Part shown: positions 54,726 through 64,000 of the stretch, piece by piece
Layout: every line of letters starts with the position of its first letter
Position numbering within the stretch: position 1 is the first letter of the stretch
NCBI RefSeq assembly: GCF_009857835.1
Contig: NZ_WWCL01000002.1
Location: 868,001 to 932,000, forward strand
Source: Duganella fentianensis
Lineage (GTDB): Bacteria > Pseudomonadota > Gammaproteobacteria > Burkholderiales > Burkholderiaceae_D
Direction of reading: 5' to 3'
Length of the DNA: 64,000 nucleotides
Made by a program: the position numbers and the translations under genes
The notes under the pieces: generated by a model
The model's database searches: none
Told to the model about the DNA's origin: nothing
What the model saw: only the letters and a program-made list of their open reading frames with translations

Positions 54726-56828
54726 ATGACCCGCAAAACACCCATAGAGCGCTATCGCAATATCGGCATCAGCGCGCACATAGACGCCGGTAAGACCACG
54801 ACCACCGAGCGTATCCTGTTCTATACCGGGGTGAACCACAAAATAGGCGAGGTGCACAACGGTGCGGCCACCATGGACTGGATGGAGCAGGAGCAGGAAC
54901 GCGGCATCACCATCACCTCGGCAGCGACCACGGCCTTCTGGAAAGGCATGGCCGGCAATTTCCCTGAGCATCGCATCAACATCATCGATACGCCGGGCCA
55001 CGTTGACTTCACCATCGAGGTGGAGCGTTCCATGCGTGTGCTCGATGGCGCCGTGATGGTGTACGACGCCGTGGGTGGCGTGCAGCCGCAATCGGAAACC
55101 GTATGGCGGCAGGCCAATAAATACGCCGTGCCCCGCATCGCCTTCATCAACAAGATGGACCGCGTCGGTGCGGACTTTTTCCGCGTACGCGAACAGATCG
55201 CCAGCCGCCTGAAAGGTGTGGCCGTGCCCATCCAGATTCCGCTCGGTGCGGAAGAGAATTTCCATGGCGTCATCGATCTGGTCAAGATGCAGGCCATCCA
55301 CTGGGACGACGACAGTCTGGGCGTGAAGTTCAGTTACCAGCCCATCCCGCCCGCGCTGCAAGCGCAGGCCCAGCAATGGCATGACAGCATGGTCGAAGCG
55401 GCCGCCGAAGGTGACCCCGCACTGCTGGACAAATATCTGGAAGGCCAGACGCTGACGGAAGCGGAGATCAAGGCGGGGCTACGCGCTCGCACCATACGCA
55501 ATGAAATCGTGCCCATGCTGGCTGGCAGCGCTTTCAAGAACCGCGGTGTGCAAGCCATGCTGGATGCCGTAATCGAATACCTGCCGTCGCCCGTCGACGT
55601 GCCGGCCATCGCCGGTCACGATGAGCATGACCAGCCGGTGGAACGCCATCCGAGCGACGACGATCCGTTCGCGGCGCTGGCCTTCAAGATCATGACGGAC
55701 CCGTTTGTGGGCCAGTTAACCTTCTTCCGCGTGTATTCGGGCGTGGTCAACTCGGGCGACATGGTCTACAACCCAACCAAGGGACAGAAGGAAAGGCTGG
55801 GACGTATCCTGCAGATGCATGCCAACGAGCGCAAGGAAATCAAGGAAGTGTATGCCGGTGATATCGCGGCCGCCGTGGGGCTGAAAGGCGTGACCACGGG
55901 TGACACCCTGAGCGCGCCCGATCAGGTCATCGTGCTGGAAAAGATGGTGTTCCCTGAACCCGTGATTTCGCAGGCGGTGGAGCCCAAGACCAAGGCTGAT
56001 CAGGAAAAGATGGGCATCGCCCTGAACCGGCTGGCGCAGGAAGATCCGTCGTTCCGCGTGCATACGGACGAAGAGTCGGGCCAGACCATCATGTCCGGCA
56101 TGGGTGAACTGCATCTGGAGATTCTGGTGGACCGCATGCGGCGCGAGTTCGGCGTCGAAGCAGCCGTGGGCAAGCCGCAGGTGGCTTACCGCGAAACCAT
56201 ACAGCGCAGCGCCACCGATGTGGAAGGCAAGTTCGTCAAGCAGTCCGGCGGACGGGGCCAGTACGGCCATGTGGTGCTGACCGTAGAGCCGCTGGAGGCC
56301 GGCAAGGGCTATGAATTCGTCGATGCCATCAAGGGCGGGGTGGTGCCGCGCGAGTTCATTCCGGCCGTCGACAAGGGCGTGCAGGAAACCCTGCGTTCGG
56401 GCGTGCTGGCCGGCTATCCGGTGGTGGATGTGAAGGTGACGCTGACCTTCGGCTCCTACCACGACGTGGACTCCAACGAGAACGCCTTCCGTATGGCGGG
56501 CTCGATGGCGTTCAAGGATGCCATGCGGCGTGCCGACCCGGTGCTGCTGGAACCGATGATGCAGGTGGAAGTGGAAACGCCGGAAGAGTTCATGGGCAAT
56601 GCCATGGGCGACCTGACGGCGCGGCGCGGCATGGTGCAGGGCATGGATGAAATTGCCGGTGGTGGCGGCAAGATCATCCGCGCGCTGGTGCCGCTGGCGG
56701 AAATGTTCGGCTATTCCACCACGCTACGTTCGCTCACGCAGGGGCGGGCCACCTACACCATGGAGTTCAAGCATTACGCAGCCGTGCCCAAGCATCTGGT
56801 GGAACAGGGCATCAGTCGGAAAGCTTGA
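54726..56828 (+). CDS. fusA: Elongation factor G
   Basis: Ribosome translocase GTPase, 700 residues. G1 AHIDAGKTT (17-25), switch II DTPGH, NKMD, and domains II to V are complete ([11 protein letters not shown] in domain IV). It is not in the str operon: no rpsL, rpsG or tuf is near, so it is probably a second EF-G copy, as many Betaproteobacteria have. ATG 54726 is preferred over 54723 because AAGGAG lies six bases upstream. The last 17 bases overlap the convergent beta-barrel gene. Confidence 0.95.
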   Translation: MTRKTPIERYRNIGISAHIDAGKTTTTERILFYTGVNHKIGEVHNGAATMDWMEQEQERGITITSAATTAFWKGMAGNFPEHRINIIDTPGHVDFTIEVERSMRVLDGAVMVYDAVGGVQPQSETVWRQANKYAVPRIAFINKMDRVGADFFRVREQIASRLKGVAVPIQIPLGAEENFHGVIDLVKMQAIHWDDDSLGVKFSYQPIPPALQAQAQQWHDSMVEAAAEGDPALLDKYLEGQTLTEAEIKAGLRARTIRNEIVPMLAGSAFKNRGVQAMLDAVIEYLPSPVDVPAIAGHDEHDQPVERHPSDDDPFAALAFKIMTDPFVGQLTFFRVYSGVVNSGDMVYNPTKGQKERLGRILQMHANERKEIKEVYAGDIAAAVGLKGVTTGDTLSAPDQVIVLEKMVFPEPVISQAVEPKTKADQEKMGIALNRLAQEDPSFRVHTDEESGQTIMSGMGELHLEILVDRMRREFGVEAAVGKPQVAYRETIQRSATDVEGKFVKQSGGRGQYGHVVLTVEPLEAGKGYEFVDAIKGGVVPREFIPAVDKGVQETLRSGVLAGYPVVDVKVTLTFGSYHDVDSNENAFRMAGSMAFKDAMRRADPVLLEPMMQVEVETPEEFMGNAMGDLTARRGMVQGMDEIAGGGGKIIRALVPLAEMFGYSTTLRSLTQGRATYTMEFKHYAAVPKHLVEQGISRKA

Positions 56829-57297
56829 ACTTGAGCTGGACGGAAATGGCGCCGTAGAGCCGGTCTTTATAGCTCGGCACTACGGCCACATTCACGCCCA
56901 CGCGCTGGTATTCGAAACTGGCGGTAGGGATGGCGGCCACAAACCAGCCACCCTGCCGCATCTTCGGATAGCCGTTGAAGCCGCCTGCAACAGCCCCCAG
57001 TCGTACCGGCCCGATCTGCCACGGCTGGTAGTACACACCGGCGTAATTGGAATAGCTGCGGTCGCTGTTATAGAAGCGCCCGGCGGTGACGGACGCGACG
57101 CTGGAAAAGCGGTATTCCAGGCCGAGGCCGGGATTGCGGTCGTTGAGGTTTTTGTTACGTTGGAAATGGTAGGAATAGAAACCGCCGTTGACCCAAAGTT
57201 CCTGCAAGGGGGCGTTCGGGATGGATTCCAGTGTTTGTGCCTGGGCCCATTGCGCCGCCAATGCCAGACAAGTGGCCGTGATCAGACTGCTTTTCAT
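56812..57297 (-). CDS. Small outer-membrane beta-barrel protein (PagP-like appearance)
   Basis: 161 residues with a signal peptide ([20 protein letters not shown]). The mature part shows alternating hydrophobic strands, an aromatic-rich start ([12 protein letters not shown]), [10 protein letters not shown] and a C terminus ending KFKLSD. Size and strand count suggest an eight-strand barrel, comparable to PagP-like proteins, but catalytic residues cannot be assigned safely. ATG 57297 is preferred; the ORF continues to 57369 without a signal peptide. The 3' end overlaps fusA on the other strand. Confidence 0.7.
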   Translation of the reverse strand: MKSSLITATCLALAAQWAQAQTLESIPNAPLQELWVNGGFYSYHFQRNKNLNDRNPGLGLEYRFSSVASVTAGRFYNSDRSYSNYAGVYYQPWQIGPVRLGAVAGGFNGYPKMRQGGWFVAAIPTASFEYQRVGVNVAVVPSYKDRLYGAISVQLKFKLSD

Positions 57298-57452
57298 TGT
57301 TTTCCTGTCAAGCGGAGAGAGTGGCCCATTATAGCCAGCCCGAAACGGCGCGCCAGCGTTTTCTTTCAAGCCCCGATACCGGCAGTCACAGGGCCATTAC
57401 ATCTGTAACATGTGCTAACCAGAAACCCTGTTTTGTTTTGTCAGATCTACCA

Positions 57453-57458
57453 TATAAT
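57453..57458 (+). promoter_or_regulatory. -10 box of the DUF2799 lipoprotein gene
   Basis: Consensus TATAAT, 29 bases before the start codon, in an AT-rich stretch (ttttgttttgtc). The -35 is not clear. Confidence 0.55.
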
Positions 57459-57486
57459 CGCCCCGAATTCACTCATCGGGACTGTC

Positions 57487-58881
57487 ATGAAACCTCTGTT
57501 ACGCCTACGCCCCCTGATACTTGCGCTGCCATTCCTGCTGGGCGGCTGTGCCGGAACCATGCAGCGCATCGCCGATTGCAAGGTTGGCGACTGGAACCTG
57601 ATCGGGCATAAAGACGGTATCGCTGGCGAGCCGGCCAATTTTGCCGATCGCAAGGAGTTCTGTGACGACCATGCCGACAGCAAGCAGGCCGCCGCTGGCG
57701 CTGACAGCCTGTATGCGGCGGGCTGGAACAAGGGCAACTGGGAACTGTGGTCGGGCTGGGGCGAGCAGGATGGCGTAAAAGGCTTGCTGCCTAGCCAGTA
57801 CGAGCAGCATGTGGCCAGTGCCGACGTGCGCAAGCATGGCACACCGCTCAACCGTCCTGCCTACGACAATGGCTGGACCATGGGTAATTCAAGTTACTGG
57901 CACGGCATAGGGCGCAGTGCCGGCATCGACGGTCAGCCACTCGCTGCGCCGCTGGAAGCAGGGCGCAGCCGTGCCGCTGCCATGCAGATGCGCTTCGACG
58001 AAGCGGCGTTCAGCAGCGGCTGGCAGGTAGGCAACCGGACCTTCTGGCAGGATGCCGGTTACAACGACGCTCATAACGGTGTACCCGATAGCGAACTGCA
58101 GAACCGCGCAGCGCGCGCCCGCAGTGCCGGCGTACAGGTGCAGGAAGAGGTTTACCGGACGGCGTGGAATGCCGAGCTGGTCAACTACTGGCGCAATCTC
58201 GGTACGGAAGATGCTGTCAACGGCCGCGAGTTTGCCATGCGCAGCAAGGAAGCCCGTGCGCGCGGCCTGAAAGTGCTGGAAACGGATTACCGGCTGGCCT
58301 GGGAAACCCGTTTGACCGACTACTGGCGTCAGGCGGGAGCCGATGATGGTTACGGCAAGCCCTTCCTGCTCGATGACCGCATTGCCAATGCCGGGCGCGA
58401 CAAGGTTTTTGTGCTGCCGTCCACCCGCAGTGTGTACACGGCGGCGTGGCAGGAACAGAATGCCCGTTATTGCCAGCCTGAAGTGGCGTTCGAGCGCGGG
58501 CGCGCCAATCAGGGTATGGCCGTGGACGTCTGCCGCGCCGAGATCCGCGACCAGCTCAAGCATGCTTACGTGAGCGGGCAGGATTACGAGTCGGTCAGCG
58601 CCCGTCACCGCCAGGCCGTCAACGATCTGGACGAGCTGAATGGCCGCGTCAACGACGGTTACCACCGCTTGAGCCGCCTCGAGCGCGAAATACGCAATGC
58701 CAGCGAAGCCAAAGACCGCCCCGTCAACGACGAAAGCAAGAAGCAGGATGCACGGCGCGAGCAGGAGCGGCGCGAACTGCTCGAGCACATACGCCGCAAC
58801 GAGCGGCGCCGCGACGATGCGCGCATGTGGGTAGAGCAGTATCAGCGCGACATGGAGCGGCTGCGCCGCAACATCTACTGA
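57487..58881 (+). CDS. DUF2799-type lipoprotein with seven repeats
   Basis: 464 residues. Signal peptide with lipobox LLGG-C21, so it is a lipoprotein. Residues about 30-345 consist of seven units with period 44-50: aligned Trp residues at 36, 80, 130, 179, 227, 272 and 321, each in a Y-x-x-G/A-W context, and in most units followed by N-x-x-Y/F-W and G-x-x-D-G. This is the DUF2799 signature, normally seen in much shorter proteins. The C terminus (about 375-464) is a charged coiled coil (ELLEHIRRNERRRDDARMW). The stop overlaps the convergent peptidase stop by a few bases. Function unknown. Confidence 0.82.
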   Translation: MKPLLRLRPLILALPFLLGGCAGTMQRIADCKVGDWNLIGHKDGIAGEPANFADRKEFCDDHADSKQAAAGADSLYAAGWNKGNWELWSGWGEQDGVKGLLPSQYEQHVASADVRKHGTPLNRPAYDNGWTMGNSSYWHGIGRSAGIDGQPLAAPLEAGRSRAAAMQMRFDEAAFSSGWQVGNRTFWQDAGYNDAHNGVPDSELQNRAARARSAGVQVQEEVYRTAWNAELVNYWRNLGTEDAVNGREFAMRSKEARARGLKVLETDYRLAWETRLTDYWRQAGADDGYGKPFLLDDRIANAGRDKVFVLPSTRSVYTAAWQEQNARYCQPEVAFERGRANQGMAVDVCRAEIRDQLKHAYVSGQDYESVSARHRQAVNDLDELNGRVNDGYHRLSRLEREIRNASEAKDRPVNDESKKQDARREQERRELLEHIRRNERRRDDARMWVEQYQRDMERLRRNIY

Positions 58882-60551
58882 GCGAGGAAGGCGCCGCTGG
58901 ACGTGACGAACGCGGCGAAAGCCCCCACATTCAGGCTGCCGAAGCCGCTGGTGTAATCCCAGCCTTTGGCCGCGCTGTAGCCACCATTGCTGCCGCTGGT
59001 TACGTCGTGGAATAGCGCTGCCTGCGCCGCGCCATATTTGTACAGGGCAGGTGCAGGGAAGGCCAGCTTGTTATTGTTGGCCGACTGGATGCGCGCCCAG
59101 AAGCCGGCAAAGATGGGCGCTGCCAGACTGGTGCCGCCGTACTGCAGCTTGCTGCCCTTGACCAGCGTGATGGCGCCGCTGCTAGGGTCGCCGGCAAAGG
59201 CCAGATCCGGCACGCCCCGGCGGGTGGAAGTGCCGAGTACCTTGGCGCTCAGCTGCCAGCTCGGTGCCGCTTCGATCAGGCTGGCACCACCGCCCGTGCC
59301 GCCGTTGCTGGCGCAGGTGCTGGCCGTGCTGCAGGCCCATACCGTTTCACCGGTCCACGCGCCGCTGCTGCTGGTGCTGAGCGAAGTGCCGCCTACCGCG
59401 ATCACGTAGGGTGAAGAGGCCGGATAGCTTTGCGCATTGCTGGCACCACCGCAGCTATACGAGCCACTATCGCCGGAGGCCACCACAAAGGTCTGGCCCT
59501 GTGCTATGCCGGCCAGGAAGATCTGGTCGTCTGCCGCCGCCGTACCGCTGGCCCGTGCATTAGTCTCGCATTCGCCCAGCGATACGCTGATGACCTTGGC
59601 CACATTGGCACTCACGGCGGCATTGAATGCGGCTGTCAGATCGGCCTCTGCCATCGAGGCAGCGTTGTAGAACACCATGGATTTGACCACGCCACCCGCT
59701 GCACCCAGCGCATTCTGGCTATCGATATTCCATTCTGCCGTGTTGTCGGTGGCGCTGGCATTGGTCACGCGGCGCGCGTTCACCACGCTCACTGCCGGTC
59801 GGGCATAACCGGCGCTGGTGGCAAAGCTGTACAGATCGGTGAGAGTCTGGGTCACGCTGCCGGCAGTGATGATGCCTATCGAGGTTTTGGCAGCTGTGGG
59901 CAGCGCGCTGGCATTGTAGATGGCCGGCCAGGTAGTGGGGCTGTGGCCCACTTTGCCGGCCGTCGCATAGGCGGTGCTCAGGGCCAGCACTTGCGCCGTA
60001 TGGGCCGTATGCACAGTCTGCAAGCCGTGTACGCCGAGCACGATGTTACCGAGCGCAGCAGGGACCACCGGATCATTGGTATTGGCGTAGGCATGGCGTT
60101 CGCCCCGGTTGAAGTGGGCCATGCGCACATTGAAAGCCTTGCCGGCCGTAGCAGCCGTGCCATCGGCCGTGATCAGCATGCGGTTTTCGCTCACTTCGAT
60201 ATTCACATAGCCACTCTGGCGCAGGTGCTGGACCACGCTGGCAACATCGCTGCTGCTGGGCGCATACTGGGCCAGAAACTGTTCGCTGCTGAGGGCGCTG
60301 ACGCCTGTGCCCGACATCAAGTTTGCCGCGAAGGTTTCGAGCTGTGCACGGTTACGTAGCTGCAGGGAGATGGCCACCGGTACGGTATCGCCGGCACGCA
60401 GTTCTGCGCCTTCGGTGTATTCGCTGGTATCCGGCGTCTGGGTGCGCACGGCGCGCCAGTTCTGGCGGTTGTCCGCATAAACACTGCCGCTGAGTGCCAC
60501 TGCCAGCGTGGCAGCAAGCATGGTCGATACGGGGCGGGATGGTCGCAGCAT
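58875..60551 (-). CDS. Secreted S53 serine-carboxyl peptidase (sedolisin/kumamolisin)
   Basis: Acid-type secreted endopeptidase precursor, 558 residues: signal peptide (to about Ala26), an activation prodomain (about 50-185) and a catalytic domain (about 190-555). Glu273 and Asp277 (AEWNIDSQN), Asp361 of the oxyanion hole (SGDSGS) and nucleophile Ser475 (GGTSLAAP) give a complete set. The calcium site is formed by Asp516-Val517 and the GWDYTSGFG loop near 530. Ribosome site AGGAG before ATG 60551. Monocistronic and divergent from pta. Confidence 0.93.
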   Translation of the reverse strand: MLRPSRPVSTMLAATLAVALSGSVYADNRQNWRAVRTQTPDTSEYTEGAELRAGDTVPVAISLQLRNRAQLETFAANLMSGTGVSALSSEQFLAQYAPSSSDVASVVQHLRQSGYVNIEVSENRMLITADGTAATAGKAFNVRMAHFNRGERHAYANTNDPVVPAALGNIVLGVHGLQTVHTAHTAQVLALSTAYATAGKVGHSPTTWPAIYNASALPTAAKTSIGIITAGSVTQTLTDLYSFATSAGYARPAVSVVNARRVTNASATDNTAEWNIDSQNALGAAGGVVKSMVFYNAASMAEADLTAAFNAAVSANVAKVISVSLGECETNARASGTAAADDQIFLAGIAQGQTFVVASGDSGSYSCGGASNAQSYPASSPYVIAVGGTSLSTSSSGAWTGETVWACSTASTCASNGGTGGGASLIEAAPSWQLSAKVLGTSTRRGVPDLAFAGDPSSGAITLVKGSKLQYGGTSLAAPIFAGFWARIQSANNNKLAFPAPALYKYGAAQAALFHDVTSGSNGGYSAAKGWDYTSGFGSLNVGAFAAFVTSSGAFLAQ

Positions 60552-60713
60552 GGCAAACTCCTGAGGATAACAGTAAAAAGTTTATCTCAGGTAATGTTCA
60601 TTGCGGAAAAATTTACGTACATTTACCGCCAGATTGACGCTAAGATGCACACAGTTAGTTGCAATAATCTTATAACTTGTTAGCATTGCCACGAAAACAG
60701 TGACGGAGAAACA

Positions 60714-61664
60714 ATGAATTCCCCTAGTGTGCCCCATCCGTATTACGAAATTCTGATCGCTGCCGCGCGCAAGTCCGGGCCAGCCACAGTGGCCGTGGCC
60801 CATGCTTGCGATCACCATGCACTGGAAGCGGCGCTTGACGCGGCCAGCATGGGTCTGATCAGCCCCATACTGGTGGGACCGCAGGATCGCATACAGCAGG
60901 CGGCGCAGGAAGCCGGACTGGATATCGCAGCACTGCCCATCGTTCATACCGAGCATAGCCACGACTCGGCTTTCCGTGCCGTCGAACTGATACGCGAAGG
61001 CAAGGCCAGCGTGCTGATGAAGGGCAGTCTGCACACGGATGAACTGATGGGCGCTGTGGTGGCAGGCGAAACAGGCTTGCGTACCAGCCGCCGCCTGAGC
61101 CACTGCTTTGTGATGGACGTGCCGGGCCGTAACGAGCCGCTGATCATTACCGATGCAGCAGTGAATATCACGCCTACGCTGGCGGACAAGGTCGACATCG
61201 TCCAGAACGCCATCGATCTGGCCCATGTGCTCAAGTTCGAGCCCGTCAAAGTCGCGATTCTGGCGGCGGTGGAAACGGTGAGTGCGCGCATGCCGTCGAC
61301 CATCGATGCGGCAGCCCTGTGCAAAATGGCGGACCGCGGCCAGATTACGGGCGCCATACTTGACGGCCCGCTGGCCATGGACAATGCCATCGATCCCGAA
61401 GCGGCGCAGATCAAGCATCTGGTCTCGCCCGTGGCGGGGCAGGCCAACATTCTGCTGGCGCCGGATCTGGAAGCGGGCAATATGCTGGCCAAGAGCCTGA
61501 CCTTCATGGCTGGCGCGGCCGCGGCCGGCATCGTGCTCGGTGCCCGCGTGCCCATCATCCTGACCAGCCGGGCCGATTCGGTTACTGCGCGGCTGGCCTC
61601 GTGCGCCGTGGCCGTGCTGATGGCGCGCAATGCGCTGGCCAGCGGCCATGTGATGGGAGACTGA
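60714..61664 (+). CDS. pta: Phosphate acetyl/butyryltransferase
   Basis: Converts acyl-CoA and phosphate to acyl phosphate and CoA; 316 residues, the short form without the P-loop regulatory domain of E. coli Pta. Family marks are VLMKGSLHTDELM near 100 and the C-terminal GVPIILTSRADS-like stretch (RVPIILTSRADS). It is five bases before the acetate kinase gene, with which it interconverts acetyl-CoA and acetate, making ATP. Whether it prefers acetyl or butyryl groups cannot be told. Confidence 0.9.
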   Translation: MNSPSVPHPYYEILIAAARKSGPATVAVAHACDHHALEAALDAASMGLISPILVGPQDRIQQAAQEAGLDIAALPIVHTEHSHDSAFRAVELIREGKASVLMKGSLHTDELMGAVVAGETGLRTSRRLSHCFVMDVPGRNEPLIITDAAVNITPTLADKVDIVQNAIDLAHVLKFEPVKVAILAAVETVSARMPSTIDAAALCKMADRGQITGAILDGPLAMDNAIDPEAAQIKHLVSPVAGQANILLAPDLEAGNMLAKSLTFMAGAAAAGIVLGARVPIILTSRADSVTARLASCAVAVLMARNALASGHVMGD

Positions 61665-61668
61665 AGCC

Positions 61669-62862
61669 ATGCAGCCGAATGAAAGCATCGTCGTCATCAA
61701 CGCAGGCTCGTCCAGCATCAAGTTCTCGCTGTACAGCGGCGCGGCACTGGAACTGACGTTTCGCGGCAAGATAGAAAATCTGTACAGTGGCGTGACCCAT
61801 TTCGCCGCCGAAGATGCGCAGGAAAACAGCATAGGCGATCGGCGCTGGCCTGATGCGCCACTCGACCATGCGGCTGCCATGGCCTATCTGCTGGAATTTG
61901 CCGATAGCCACCTCGACGGCCATACGGTGGTAGCCGTGGGCCACCGCATCGTGCATGGCGGTGTGCACTACAGCGGCCCGCAACGGCTGGATGCCGGTGT
62001 ACTGGCCAAGCTGGAGCAGCTGATTCCGCTGGCGCCCCTGCATCTGCCACACAATCTGGCGCCCGTGCGTGCCATGATGGCGCTGACGCCCGACCTGCCA
62101 CAGGTGGGCTGCTTCGATACGGCCTTCCACGTGGGCCAGCCGGCAGAAGCCCAGAGTTTTGCCCTGCCTGAGCGGATCACGGCGCAGGGCGTACGCCGTT
62201 ATGGCTTCCATGGCCTGTCCTACGAATACATTGCGGCCAGCCTGCCGCAGGCAGATGCAGCACTGGCACAGGCGCGTGTAGTGGCTGCCCATCTGGGTAA
62301 CGGCGCCAGCATGTGCGCCATCGATGCCGGCCGCAGCGTGGCCAGCACCATGGGCTTTACCGCCGTCGATGGCCTGCCCATGGGCACCCGCTGCGGCGCA
62401 CTCGACCCCGGCGTGGTGCTGTACCTGATCGAAGAACTGGGTATGAGCGTGGCTGCCGTGCAGAAAATGCTGTATCAGGAATCGGGCCTGCTGGGCGTGT
62501 CCGGCATCGCATCGGACATGCGCACACTGGAGCAGAGCAGCGATCCGCGCGCACGTGCCGCCATCGATCTGATGGTGTACCGCATAGGACGCGAACTGGG
62601 TTCGCTGACGGCCGCGCTGGGCGGGCTCGATGCGCTGGTGTTTTCCGGCGGCATAGGCGAGAACAGCGCCAGCCTGCGTGCGGCCGTGTGTGCCGATGCC
62701 GCATGGCTGGGCGTGCAACTAGATGGCGTAGCCAATGCTGCTAGTGGTCATGGCCTACGCCGCATCAGCAGTGCCAGCAGCCGCGTGGCCGTGTGGGTGG
62801 TGCCTGCCAATGAAGAGCTGATGATCGCACAACATACCAAGGACTTACTGGAGCCAGCATGA
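61669..62862 (+). CDS. ackA: Acetate kinase
   Basis: ASKHA-fold kinase, acetyl phosphate + ADP to acetate + ATP; 397 residues. NAGSSSIKF at 11-19 is the adenosine/phosphate 1 signature, HRIVHGG lies near 87, GFHGLSYEY near 182 (His for catalysis), and GTRCGALDPG near 240. The end has FSGGIGENS. It is tightly coupled to pta upstream and overlaps fabI by ATGA at 62859-62862. Confidence 0.95.
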   Translation: MQPNESIVVINAGSSSIKFSLYSGAALELTFRGKIENLYSGVTHFAAEDAQENSIGDRRWPDAPLDHAAAMAYLLEFADSHLDGHTVVAVGHRIVHGGVHYSGPQRLDAGVLAKLEQLIPLAPLHLPHNLAPVRAMMALTPDLPQVGCFDTAFHVGQPAEAQSFALPERITAQGVRRYGFHGLSYEYIAASLPQADAALAQARVVAAHLGNGASMCAIDAGRSVASTMGFTAVDGLPMGTRCGALDPGVVLYLIEELGMSVAAVQKMLYQESGLLGVSGIASDMRTLEQSSDPRARAAIDLMVYRIGRELGSLTAALGGLDALVFSGGIGENSASLRAAVCADAAWLGVQLDGVANAASGHGLRRISSASSRVAVWVVPANEELMIAQHTKDLLEPA

Positions 62863-63635
62863 CGACAGAAACTGTTTATCCTATTTTGACGGGCAAGCGT
62901 GCACTGGTGGTGGGCGTGGCCAACGAGCATTCCATCGCCTGGGGCTGTGCGCTGGCGTTCCGCAAGCTGGGTGCGGAAGTGGTGCTGACTTATCTCAACG
63001 ATAAAGCCAAACCTTATGTCGAGCCGCTGGCGCAGTCCATCAACGCGCAATTGCTGCCGCTCGATGTCACCAAGCCGGAGCAGATGGAAGCCCTGTTTGC
63101 CACGCTGGCAGAACAGGGCAAGCTCGATATTCTGGTGCATTCGATTGCGTTCGCGCCCAAGGCCGATCTGCAGGGCGGCCTGATCGATTCCTCGCTGGAA
63201 GGTTTTTTACAGGCCATGGATGTTTCCTGCCATTCCTTCCTGCGCATGGCCAGGCTGGCCGTGCCATTGATGGCGCAAGGTGGCACCATGTTCGCCATGA
63301 GTTACCACGGAGCGGAGAAAGTTGTGCCCAACTATAACCTGATGGGGCCGGTAAAAGCCGCACTGGAATCGGCCTGCCGCTATCTGGCTTACGAGCTGGG
63401 TCCGCAGGGCATACGGGTGCACGCCATTTCGCCGGGGCCGCTGAAAACCCGCGCCGCCTCCGGCCTGAAAGAATTTGACCGCCTGCTTAGCGACGCGCTG
63501 AACCGCGCTCCGCTGGGCGAGCTGGTCGACATTGAAGATGTGGGCAATACCTGCGCCTATCTGGCCTCGCCATTTGCCCACCACCTGACGGGCAGCACGG
63601 TGTATATCGATGGTGGTCTGAACATCATCGCTTGA
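62859..63635 (+). CDS. fabI: Enoyl-[acyl-carrier-protein] reductase (NADH)
   Basis: Last step of each fatty-acid elongation cycle; 258 residues. GVANEHSIAWG (19-29) is the FabI cofactor loop, and Tyr149, Tyr159 and Lys166 align with E. coli Tyr146, Tyr156 and Lys163. The C terminus VYIDGGLNIIA is typical. Its place behind pta-ackA in one operon is also seen in other Betaproteobacteria, and its start overlaps the ackA stop. Confidence 0.95.
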   Translation: MTTETVYPILTGKRALVVGVANEHSIAWGCALAFRKLGAEVVLTYLNDKAKPYVEPLAQSINAQLLPLDVTKPEQMEALFATLAEQGKLDILVHSIAFAPKADLQGGLIDSSLEGFLQAMDVSCHSFLRMARLAVPLMAQGGTMFAMSYHGAEKVVPNYNLMGPVKAALESACRYLAYELGPQGIRVHAISPGPLKTRAASGLKEFDRLLSDALNRAPLGELVDIEDVGNTCAYLASPFAHHLTGSTVYIDGGLNIIA

Positions 63636-63660
63636 CCTTACTGTCATGGGAAGGTGTAAC

Positions 63661-64000
63661 ATGCTGGCCATGCGTCCCATCTTCCGCTTCCTGCTATGGC
63701 TGTTGATCGTCGCCTTGCCGCTGCAGGGCGGCGCGGCGTCTATGCTGCCCTGCGTGCAGCTGACGCCGCCTGTGCTGCATGGCAGCCACTGCGCAGCAGA
63801 AGGGAACGCCCCGCAACATCTGGAGCAGAAAAAGGCGCAACAGCACGCCCATGCCAAGTGCAGCCATTGTACGGCCTGCGCCAGCGTGCCCGGTGCGCCG
63901 GTGGGCGCTGAACTGCTACTTGCCCGCCTGACGGGCACAGTTACCCCCAACAACGAGCTGGCGCCGCCCGGCCATATTCCTCCTGCACTCGAACGGCCGC
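63661..64000 (+). CDS. Exported Cys/His-rich protein, cut by window end
   Basis: An open frame from ATG 63661 with no stop before the window edge, at least 113 residues. A signal peptide (FRFLLWLLIVALPLQGGAA) is followed by a mature part rich in His and Cys (HGSHC, QQHAHAKCSHCTAC), then VPGAPVG and a Pro-rich end containing HIPPALERP. Such small periplasmic proteins usually lie at the head of heavy-metal efflux (CzcCBA/Cus-type) operons in this class; the metal role here is inferred. ATG 63670 is an alternative start. Confidence 0.75.
   Translation, partial: MLAMRPIFRFLLWLLIVALPLQGGAASMLPCVQLTPPVLHGSHCAAEGNAPQHLEQKKAQQHAHAKCSHCTACASVPGAPVGAELLLARLTGTVTPNNELAPPGHIPPALERP

Overview
The window is chromosomal DNA of a Betaproteobacterium, most likely in the Oxalobacteraceae (Massilia, Duganella or Janthinobacterium group). 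This rests on high GC and codon bias, the gene order tig-clpP-clpX-lon-hupB-tRNA-ppiD, the tmk-holB-pilZ-tatD order, the pta-ackA-fabI operon, a PEP-CTERM protein, and many family variants typical of this group (MHS-type transporter with a periplasmic insert, DUF4936, NRDE, 66-residue membrane proteins). I see no phage, insertion sequence, integron, CRISPR array or defence island. Most of the window is well-ordered core and metabolic genome.

Layout. 0-3.1 kb: an RND efflux permease whose operon start lies upstream of the window. 3.3-13 kb: the protein quality-control block: tRNA-Leu, trigger factor, ClpP, ClpX, Lon, HU-beta, tRNA-Val, two identical tRNA-Asp genes and PpiD. Nearly every gene is closed by a clear intrinsic terminator, and short promoter-plus-terminator elements precede tRNA-Leu/tig, lon and ppiD. 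13-23 kb: tRNA 2-selenouridine synthase and a GDSL esterase (minus), an ABC ATPase wedged by overlaps between its neighbours, NAD(P)HX repair enzyme (minus), a fused 5-oxoprolinase/hydantoinase, and a receiver-TPR protein with an altered phosphorylation site. 23-33 kb: purL, then a minus-strand block of alkD, two tandem periplasmic parvulins, bolA, yciB, msrB and selO. 32.5-44.5 kb: a fatty-acid/acyl-CoA region: acyl-CoA ligase, a PEP-CTERM surface protein, FadJ-type bifunctional enzyme, MHS symporter, thiolase, Dabb protein, SDR, CurA-type reductase, GNAT and a FabG4-type reductase. 44.5-51.1 kb: NRDE, DUF4936 and ygfZ (minus), then the mltG-tmk-holB-pilZ-GNAT-tatD run. 51-60.6 kb: ankyrin protein, a PRMT-like methyltransferase, two small unknown proteins, outer membrane phospholipase A, EF-G, a small beta-barrel protein, a seven-repeat DUF2799 lipoprotein and a secreted S53 peptidase. 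60.7-64 kb: pta-ackA-fabI and the start of a Cys/His-rich exported protein cut by the window edge.

How the genes work together. The first block couples nascent-chain folding (Tig), ATP-dependent proteolysis (ClpXP, Lon) and inner-membrane/periplasmic folding (PpiD, and later two parvulins). MsrB repairs oxidised proteins, and SelO beside it is a redox-associated AMPylase. The acyl-CoA region would activate, transport and beta-oxidise an unidentified acid, and two of its promoters share a short motif that could be a common operator. The last operon connects acetyl phosphate metabolism with fatty-acid synthesis.

No complete new system is evident. The items most worth a second look are the DUF2799 lipoprotein with seven periodic repeats, the bacterial PRMT-like methyltransferase, the receiver domain with Glu at the phospho-acceptor position, the short promoter-terminator transcripts beside the chaperone/protease genes, and a candidate 47-residue membrane protein that converges on and overlaps its neighbour.
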